Program-made: the position numbers and the translations under genes | Assembly (NCBI GenBank): GCA_016212685.1 | Contig: JACREW010000260.1 | Location: forward strand, 1-5,457 | Length of the DNA: 5,457 nt | Direction: 5' to 3' | From: Nitrospirota bacterium | Lineage (GTDB): Bacteria; Nitrospirota; Thermodesulfovibrionia; Thermodesulfovibrionales; Dissulfurispiraceae | The notes under the pieces: generated by a model | Database searches by the model: none | Told to the model about the DNA's origin: nothing | The model's input: only the letters and a program-made list of their open reading frames with translations | Part shown: positions 1-4,791 of the stretch, one piece after another | Layout: each line of letters starts with the position of its first letter | Numbering within the stretch: the stretch's first letter is position 1

Positions 1-1
1 A

Positions 2-472
2 GTGGTGAGTAACGACCCGATGATCATGATCGATGGAGCACACAATCCGGATGCGGCATCAGCGCTGTCGGATTTCATAAAGAGACATCTCAGCGATTAT
101 AGGATTATACTAATAATGGGCGTAATGTCCGACAAAGATATAGCAGGCATTCTTTCCCCTCTCTTGCCGCTTGTTTCCGAGATAATATTTACCGCTCCTA
201 ACTACGGAAGGGCGGCGTCCCCAAAAACCCTCGCAGGATATGCATCAGAGATGGGATACGATTCAGCAATCGCAAATTCGGTTAAAGAAGCGATTGATAT
301 GGCAAAGAAATGCTGTGAATCGGAGATAAAAAATAATCACTTCACCCATTCACCCATTCACCCATTCACCGGTTCAATCATTCTCATCACCGGTTCTTTT
401 TATACAATCGGGGAGGCTATGGAGATGCTGGGAGAAAAGCCGATTCTCGCCGGCTTGAGGGAAACGGTATGA
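2..472 (+). CDS. folC: FolC, folylpolyglutamate synthase / dihydrofolate synthase, C-terminal part (5' end outside window)
   Basis: This is the C-terminal domain of the Mur-ligase-like enzyme that adds glutamate to folates (and, in bifunctional forms, makes dihydrofolate from dihydropteroate) using ATP in the cytoplasm. About 156 residues are present, and the frame is open to the left edge, so the ATPase P-loop domain lies outside. Family hallmarks are visible: the DGAHNP motif at residues 11-16, GVMSDKD at 40-46, and the terminal TGSFYTIGE at 130-138. The GTG at position 2 is only the first in-frame codon in the window, not the real start. An 8-base tandem repeat inserts a His/Pro/Thr-rich loop (about residues 112-125) just before the last conserved strand. 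The stop overlaps the lptD start (ATGA), which points to translational coupling. Whether the enzyme is mono- or bifunctional cannot be judged from this part. Family assignment is firm. Confidence 0.95.
   Translation: MVSNDPMIMIDGAHNPDAASALSDFIKRHLSDYRIILIMGVMSDKDIAGILSPLLPLVSEIIFTAPNYGRAASPKTLAGYASEMGYDSAIANSVKEAIDMAKKCCESEIKNNHFTHSPIHPFTGSIILITGSFYTIGEAMEMLGEKPILAGLRETV
341..370. repeat. 8-base tandem repeat (unit TTCACCCA, about 3.75 copies) inside folC
   Basis: Three perfect copies of TTCACCCA (341-348, 349-356, 357-364) are followed by a partial fourth, TTCACC. The tract encodes part of the peptide HFTHSPIHPFT in folC, between a helix and the conserved TGSFYTIGE strand, where the family normally has a short loop. 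The unit length is not a multiple of three, so gain or loss of one copy would shift the folC frame. A 10-base direct repeat (TCACCGGTTC at 366-375 and 387-396) follows at once and produces the doubled TGS in TGS-IILI-TGS. Confidence 0.85.
366..396. repeat. 10-base direct repeat TCACCGGTTC, offset 21 bases, in folC
   Basis: The word TCACCGGTTC occurs at 366-375 and 387-396. The 21-base offset keeps frame and gives two TGS tripeptides seven residues apart. The second belongs to the conserved FolC motif TGSFYTIGE. The first lies at the border of the tandem repeat, so it may mark a small in-frame duplication that came with the repeat expansion. Confidence 0.7.
457..460 (+). promoter_or_regulatory. 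Ribosome binding site of lptD
   Basis: GAGG lies 8 bases upstream of the ATG at 469, within the last codons of folC. Together with the ATGA overlap it supports this start. It lies just outside the long inverted repeat that begins at 472, so the site itself is free, but the ribosome footprint would overlap the 5' arm of the predicted hairpin. Confidence 0.6.
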
Positions 473-2565
473 ATAAGTGGGAAGTAGGAAATAGGAAGTG
501 GGAACTAAAAAATAGAAAATTATTATTTTTTATTTTTTTCGCTTCTTATTTCCTACTTCTTACTTATTACTTGTCTTTTGCATGGGCTACCACGATCACC
601 GCAGATCATATGGAGCATTTTCCGGAAGAAGATAAGTATGTGGCAATAGGCAATGTTCGTATAGAGAAAGACGGAGTTATTATAAACGCCGATAGGGCTG
701 TTCTTTATAAAAAGACCTCGGATACGGAATTGTCGGGGAATGTGCAGTACGAAGATGATGATACATTCATAAATACCGAGAGGGCTGACTTAAACCTCGA
801 TTCCAAGACAGGCAAGCTTTACAATGCCCTCATCTTTTTCAAAAAAGGCAACTACTGGCTTAACGGCGAAAACATGCGGAAGATAAAGGAAGACCATTAT
901 TACGCGACTGTAGCAACCTTTACCACATGCGATTCGGATGAATCTTCAAAACCCGACTGGTGTTTTAAGGGGTCGGACGTGGATATCGTTGTAGGTAAAA
1001 AGTTCACCGCGCGTGATGTTACGTATCAGATTAAAGGGGTGCCTGTCTTATATTCTCCATACGCATGGGCGCCTGTAAAGACAGAGCGCGAAACGGGATT
1101 CCTATTCCCGATGATAGGCAACAGCTCCCAGAAAGGCTTTCAGTTCAGTCCTGCTTTTTTCTGGGCGATAGACGACAATAAAGACGCAACCTTTTACCTC
1201 GATTACTATACCAAGCGCGGTGTCGGAAAGGGTTTGGAATACAGATACCTTGATTTCGATGACAGAGGGAAATGGTACGCATATCACCTGTCGGATACAA
1301 AACTGAAAAAAGATTTTGTCGCATTTAGGGGAATGCATGAGCACCGTATAGGCGATATAGAAGGTTTTGTGGATATAAATTATGTAAATCGCAAAGATTT
1401 TTACCGCGAAGATTTTATTTCCAAAGAAGATATACGGAGAAGGGATTCGAGGATTCAGAGGTTTCTGCAGTCTACAGGAGAAATTTCTGCGCCGCTTCCT
1501 GACGGCCGTCTCTACCTCTTAGGCCAGCAATGGATAGATCTTAAAGAAGGACATACTGCCGTACCCAAGCGATTGCCGGAATTAGGCTATGTGGTCAATC
1601 CTACAAACATAGGACCCCTTATGTTCACAATGAATTCGAGCGTCACAAATTTTTATCGGCAAAGTGAGCCTCGGGGCCAGCGTTTGGATATCAACCCTAC
1701 AGTATCGTATTCTTTTGGAGAAACAGTGCCTATATTCCAATCCCTTTCCTTAAGAGAAACCGCTTATAATCTTGAAAAGGCGCCGTCTTACAAATCATCC
1801 CCGCATAGGGAGACCTTTGAGTATAGGGCAAATGCGCTGACAAGGTTTATGAAAAAATATGAATCGTTTAGTCATATTATAGAACCTTCTCTTTCTTACA
1901 CTTTTATCCCCAAGACATACACTCCGCCGACTTTTGATTCTATAGAACTTTTTAACAGGACTTCAGTCGCGCAGTTAGCCCTCCATAACAGTCTTTCATT
2001 TAAAGATTTCTCGCTGACAGCAGGCATAGCGCAGCCTTTGGATTTCAATGCAGGGGACAGACCGGTTTCTCCTACTACTTTAAATGCATCCCTGAGCAGT
2101 TCTTTTGGCACGGTATATAATCCAAAAACAGGAAGGGCAGAGCCGGTCAATCCTTTTAGTTTAAACTTTGACACTTCATATAACTCAAATACAGGACGCG
2201 TAGATACAGTTAACTCTTCCTTTAATGTTAAGGTAATGGAAAAAACATCATTATCATTCGGGGAAAGATACTCTAATGCGGATGAAAAATATTATTCCAA
2301 TTTTGGGATTACATCGGAAATAACAAAAAAAATATCTGTTAACGCAAATTTTTGGCATGATTCAAAGATGGGTCTGAGGGATGCTTCAATCGGCACCGTA
2401 TACTCAGAACAATGTTGGGTGCTTAACCTGTCGCTCGCAAGAAAAGCGGGCGACCATACGCGCCCGGCGGAGTACAGCTTTATGGTTTTTGTAGAATTAA
2501 AAGGAATAGGTCAAAAGATCAAACTTTATCAGTTTCAAACAGAGTCCTCTCCATCTGCCAAGTAG
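469..2565 (+). CDS. lptD: LptD (OstA/Imp), outer-membrane LPS assembly beta-barrel
   Basis: LptD, with the lipoprotein LptE, inserts lipopolysaccharide into the outer leaflet of the outer membrane. The 698-residue protein starts with a signal peptide (charged residues 2-17, hydrophobic 18-38, likely cut after AWA at 38-40). A periplasmic OstA/LptA-like jelly-roll domain follows (about 42-200, with YVAIGNVRIEKDG and LSGNVQY). After VPVLYSPYAWAPV (191-203) and the ETGFLFP motif comes a large beta-barrel rich in alternating strands to the C-terminus. There are three cysteines: C154 (FTTC, matching E. coli Cys173 by motif), C165 and C649 (YSEQCW, matching the E. coli Cys724/725 pair), so a barrel-to-periplasm disulfide is likely. 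The length is a little below the 784 residues of E. coli. The start at 469 is fixed by the ATGA overlap with folC and by the lack of another in-frame Met before residue 48. The signal peptide is encoded by an inverted-repeat element. Confidence 0.95.
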   Translation: MNKWEVGNRKWELKNRKLLFFIFFASYFLLLTYYLSFAWATTITADHMEHFPEEDKYVAIGNVRIEKDGVIINADRAVLYKKTSDTELSGNVQYEDDDTFINTERADLNLDSKTGKLYNALIFFKKGNYWLNGENMRKIKEDHYYATVATFTTCDSDESSKPDWCFKGSDVDIVVGKKFTARDVTYQIKGVPVLYSPYAWAPVKTERETGFLFPMIGNSSQKGFQFSPAFFWAIDDNKDATFYLDYYTKRGVGKGLEYRYLDFDDRGKWYAYHLSDTKLKKDFVAFRGMHEHRIGDIEGFVDINYVNRKDFYREDFISKEDIRRRDSRIQRFLQSTGEISAPLPDGRLYLLGQQWIDLKEGHTAVPKRLPELGYVVNPTNIGPLMFTMNSSVTNFYRQSEPRGQRLDINPTVSYSFGETVPIFQSLSLRETAYNLEKAPSYKSSPHRETFEYRANALTRFMKKYESFSHIIEPSLSYTFIPKTYTPPTFDSIELFNRTSVAQLALHNSLSFKDFSLTAGIAQPLDFNAGDRPVSPTTLNASLSSSFGTVYNPKTGRAEPVNPFSLNFDTSYNSNTGRVDTVNSSFNVKVMEKTSLSFGERYSNADEKYYSNFGITSEITKKISVNANFWHDSKMGLRDASIGTVYSEQCWVLNLSLARKAGDHTRPAEYSFMVFVELKGIGQKIKLYQFQTESSPSAK
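472..568 (+). repeat. Long purine/pyrimidine inverted repeat forming the lptD signal-peptide coding region; predicted mRNA hairpin
   Basis: Bases 472-499 (a purine-rich AAGTGGGAAGTAGGAAATAGG type sequence) are complementary to 541-568 at 24 of 28 positions. The four exceptions (479, 480, 494, 499) are all G/T pairs, so the RNA can pair at all 28. The helix continues through 500-504 with 536-540 (three Watson-Crick, two G-U), giving 33 continuous pairs. A/T-rich sequence near 506-530 can add more pairs around the loop. The helix starts at the base right after the lptD ATG. The purine arm encodes residues 2-12 (Lys/Arg/Trp/Glu-rich) and the pyrimidine arm residues 23-34 (Phe/Leu/Tyr-rich). The internal A/G-rich subrepeat GAAGTAGGAAATAGGAAGTGGGAA-like pattern suggests a dispersed repeat family. 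Confidence 0.85.
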
Positions 2566-2571
2566 TCGACA

Positions 2572-3471
2572 ATGAATATAGTGATTAATCTCAACAAGGA
2601 TTACGGTATTACTTCTCACGATGCCGTTACCGCCGTAAAAAAATTGTTAAAAGTGCGAAAGGCAGGGCATGCGGGAACCCTCGACCCTATAGCTACGGGA
2701 TTGCTTTTGGTATGCACCAATGAAGCGACAAAGATAGCGCCATTTCTTTCCGGCCTTGACAAGGAATACATCATGATAATGAAACTCGGAGAAAGCACCG
2801 ATACATACGACTCCGAGGGTAAGGTGACCAAAAAATTTGAAATTTCAAATTTGAAATTCAAAATAGAAGACGTTAAAAAGATAATTCAAAGATTTACCGG
2901 CGAAATAGAACAGATACCGCCGATGTATTCGGCAATAAAGGTTTCCGGCAAACCGCTCTACAAGTTAGCCAGAGCCGGCGTAGAGGTGGAGAGAAAGCCC
3001 AGAAAGGTAATGATCAACGCTGTAGAAATATCCGCATTCGAGCCGCCGTTGGTGACAATAAAGGTTTCGTGCTCAAAAGGGACATATATGCGCTCGCTGT
3101 GTAACGACATCGGAGAGGCGCTCGGCGCAGGCGCGCATATGACAGGGCTTATTAGAACGAGGATAGGAAATTTTACTATAGGGAATTCAGCCCTAATAAG
3201 CGAACTACCGCATAAAACCGAGTCTTTATGCTCTATAGATGCTGCTTTAAAGCATCTCCCGGAAATAAAATTAGAGGGGGATGCTTTTAAAAGGGCTCAA
3301 AACGGGAATTCTGTAATCCCCCCCATCCCCCCTTTAGTAAAGGGGGGATGGGGGGATTTAAAAGTGGGTGAGGGGGGATTTATCAGGCTCAAAGACTCTG
3401 ACGGCAGACTCTTTGGCATTGGAAAAGTTGTGGGGGATTCGATTAAGATAGAACGGCTTATAAAGATTTAA
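2572..3471 (+). CDS. truB: TruB, tRNA pseudouridine(55) synthase
   Basis: TruB converts uridine 55 in the T-loop of most tRNAs to pseudouridine in the cytoplasm. The 299-residue protein has the catalytic motif AGHAGTLDP (31-39) with the nucleophile Asp38, Tyr66 in the DKEY motif, STDTYDSEG (75-83), PPMYSAIKVSGKPLY (116-130), and CSKGTYMRSL with GAGAHM (167-190). A C-terminal TruB_C/PUA-like domain (about 225-299) ends in the conserved DSDGRLFGIG. Two repeat-derived stretches interrupt it: FEISNLKFKI (89-98) in the linker after the TDTYD segment, and a Pro/Gly-rich block (about 249-269) in the C-terminal domain. The start ATG lies 6 bases after the lptD stop and has no clear Shine-Dalgarno sequence, so coupling to lptD translation is likely. 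A GTG at 2581 is a less likely alternative start. truB is often next to rbfA; here it lies between lptD and purB. Confidence 0.96.
   Translation: MNIVINLNKDYGITSHDAVTAVKKLLKVRKAGHAGTLDPIATGLLLVCTNEATKIAPFLSGLDKEYIMIMKLGESTDTYDSEGKVTKKFEISNLKFKIEDVKKIIQRFTGEIEQIPPMYSAIKVSGKPLYKLARAGVEVERKPRKVMINAVEISAFEPPLVTIKVSCSKGTYMRSLCNDIGEALGAGAHMTGLIRTRIGNFTIGNSALISELPHKTESLCSIDAALKHLPEIKLEGDAFKRAQNGNSVIPPIPPLVKGGWGDLKVGEGGFIRLKDSDGRLFGIGKVVGDSIKIERLIKI
2834..2862. repeat. A/T-rich overlapping palindrome (AATTTGAAATTTC type) in truB
   Basis: AATTTGAAATTTCAAATT at 2834-2851 is a perfect 18-base palindrome, and TTTCAAATTTGAAA at 2843-2856 is a second perfect palindrome overlapping it; an imperfect continuation runs to about 2862. 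In the truB frame it encodes FEISNLKFKI (residues 89-98). The complementary strand is also open and reads NFKFEISNF, nearly the same peptide. It sits in the linker between the TDTYD segment and the FTGEIEQ segment, which is variable in the family, so function is probably kept. Confidence 0.85.
3315..3358. repeat. C-tract/G-tract palindrome in the truB C-terminal domain
   Basis: Bases 3319-3336 are the exact reverse complement of 3338-3355 (arms made of two six-base C or G runs separated by AT and ending in TTTA/TAAA around a central G). With one bulged C at 3318, AAT at 3315-3317 pairs with ATT at 3356-3358. It encodes NSVIPPIPPLVKGGWGDL in truB. The element lies between the NGNSV and the IRLKDSDGRL segments, where other TruB proteins have a shorter loop, so it looks like an in-frame insertion of roughly ten residues or more. 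Confidence 0.9.
3350..3382. repeat. 11-base direct repeat GGGGGGATTTA next to the truB palindrome
   Basis: GGGGGGATTTA occurs at 3350-3360 (the outer end of the palindrome) and again at 3372-3382, separated by AAAGTGGGTGA. The second copy looks like an extra half-unit of the same element and lengthens the insert by KVGEGGF. Either a nested partial copy or a short duplication could explain it. Confidence 0.75.
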
Positions 3472-3473
3472 CT

Positions 3474-3478
3474 GGAGG
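3474..3478 (+). promoter_or_regulatory. Ribosome binding site of purB
   Basis: GGAGG lies in the 11-base gap between the truB stop and the purB ATG, with only 4 bases between it and the ATG. It is the strongest Shine-Dalgarno sequence in the window and fixes the purB start at 3483. purB may therefore be initiated more independently than lptD and truB. Confidence 0.75.
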
Positions 3479-3482
3479 CATT

Positions 3483-4781
3483 ATGATATCGAGATATACG
3501 AGGCCGGAGATGGGAAGGCTCTGGGAGCCTCAAAACAGATTCCAGAAGTGGCTTGATGTCGAGATAGCCGTATGCGAGGCATGGGCTGAAATGGGGGAAA
3601 TCCCTCGGGATGCCCTTAAGGTGATAAAGGAAAAAGCAAAGTTCGACATTGAGAGAATAGACGAGATAGAAAGGACGGTAAAGCATGACGTAATAGCGTT
3701 TCTCACTTCCGTGGCCGAGTTCGTAGGCCCTGAATCGCGGTTTGTGCATAAAGGGCTAACGTCATCCGATGTTGTAGATACAGCCCTTTCCATGCTTATG
3801 AGAGAAGCCGCAGTGATTATCATAAAAGATATCAAAGAACTCATGAACGTCCTGAAAACGCAGGCGTTCAAATACAAGGATACGCCGTGCATAGGCAGGA
3901 GCCACGGCGTTCACGCCGAGCCCATGACCTTCGGATTAAAGTTCGCTTTATGGTACGAGGACTCAAAGAGAAGCCTCAGAAGGATGGAGACCGCAAGGGA
4001 GGCTATAAGCGTAGGCAAACTATCCGGGGCGGTAGGCACGTTTTCCAACATCCCGACAGAACTGGAAGAGAAGGTATGCAGGAGGCTGGGACTGGCAGCC
4101 GAGCCGGTTGCGACACAGGTCGTTCAGAGGGACAGACACGCGGAATACATGACCGCCCTCGCCTTAATAGCGGCATGCGTAGAAAAAATAGCCGTAGAGA
4201 TAAGGCATCTTCAGAGGACGGAAGTTCTCGAGGCCGAAGAGCCTTTCAGCGCGGGTCAGAAAGGTTCATCGGCAATGCCGCATAAGAGGAATCCCGTAGG
4301 ATCCGAAAACCTTTCAGGCCTCGCGCGGGTTGTGCGCTCCAATGCGTCGGCTGCCCTCGAAAACATCGCCTTATGGCACGAGCGGGACATCTCTCATTCG
4401 TCCGTGGAAAGGGTGATAATCCCGGACAGCGCCATACTCGTCGATTATATGCTGAACAGGCTTGCGGGAATACTCAAGGACATGCACGTGTATCCCGAAA
4501 GAATGGCGGCGAATATGGATAAAAGCCATGGCCTCTATAATTCTCAGAGGGTCATGCTCGCGCTCACGGAAAAGGGAATAAGCCGCGAAGACGCATACGC
4601 TCTTGTGCAAAGAAACGCCATGCAGAGCTGGAGAGAAGGCGCGAACTTTAAGACGCTCCTTCAAAAAGACGCCGGCATAACAAAACATCTTTCACATCAT
4701 GAAATCGAGGAAATCTTCGACCTTAAGTATTACCTGAGAAACGTGGATTATATATTCAGGAGGGTATTCGGCGAAAGCTGA
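3483..4781 (+). CDS. purB: PurB, adenylosuccinate lyase
   Basis: PurB acts twice in purine synthesis: it splits SAICAR to AICAR plus fumarate, and adenylosuccinate to AMP plus fumarate. It is a soluble, usually homotetrameric helical enzyme of the fumarase/aspartase superfamily. The 432 residues match the length of the Bacillus-type short form. His68 (KHDVIAF), His89 in VHKGLTSSD, and the general-acid histidine His141 in GRSHGVHAEP are all present at the B. subtilis numbering. The superfamily signature GSSAMPHKRNP spans 261-271 and includes the catalytic loop serine (S262/S263). The C-terminal ADSL domain follows (about 350-432). The gene is intact and free of repeat insertions, and it looks somewhat more GC-rich than lptD. 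It ends 10 bases from the convergent kinase gene. Its place after truB suggests shared transcription with folC-lptD-truB, but the strong ribosome binding site allows its own initiation. Confidence 0.97.
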   Translation: MISRYTRPEMGRLWEPQNRFQKWLDVEIAVCEAWAEMGEIPRDALKVIKEKAKFDIERIDEIERTVKHDVIAFLTSVAEFVGPESRFVHKGLTSSDVVDTALSMLMREAAVIIIKDIKELMNVLKTQAFKYKDTPCIGRSHGVHAEPMTFGLKFALWYEDSKRSLRRMETAREAISVGKLSGAVGTFSNIPTELEEKVCRRLGLAAEPVATQVVQRDRHAEYMTALALIAACVEKIAVEIRHLQRTEVLEAEEPFSAGQKGSSAMPHKRNPVGSENLSGLARVVRSNASAALENIALWHERDISHSSVERVIIPDSAILVDYMLNRLAGILKDMHVYPERMAANMDKSHGLYNSQRVMLALTEKGISREDAYALVQRNAMQSWREGANFKTLLQKDAGITKHLSHHEIEEIFDLKYYLRNVDYIFRRVFGES

Positions 4782-4791
4782 TGCATGATTG

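Noticed and set aside
341..370. Tandem repeats in folC as a CRISPR array
   Set aside because: The unit is 8 bases with no spacers, and it sits within a conserved coding frame.
472..568. lptD inverted repeat as a terminator of folC
   Set aside because: Its T-rich segment lies in the loop and inner stem, not after the stem, and lptD depends on read-through.
3144..3200. Inverted repeat CTTATTAG / CTAATAAG in truB
   Set aside because: Only 8 bases, within conserved coding sequence and 37 bases apart; chance is a sufficient explanation.
3315..3358. GC-rich palindrome as an intrinsic transcription terminator
   Set aside because: It lies inside the intact truB frame and is followed by ATTTAAAAGTGGG, not a T-run.
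3412..3450. Possible promoter for purB at the end of truB (TTGGCA-like word)
   Set aside because: No convincing -10 word at proper spacing; the match is no better than chance in A/T-rich sequence.
3887..4285. Arg-rich 132-residue open frame on the plus strand inside purB
   Set aside because: It is an out-of-frame shadow of well-conserved purB, with no start signal or recognisable family; the other minus-strand frames over lptD, truB and purB are shadows for the same reason.
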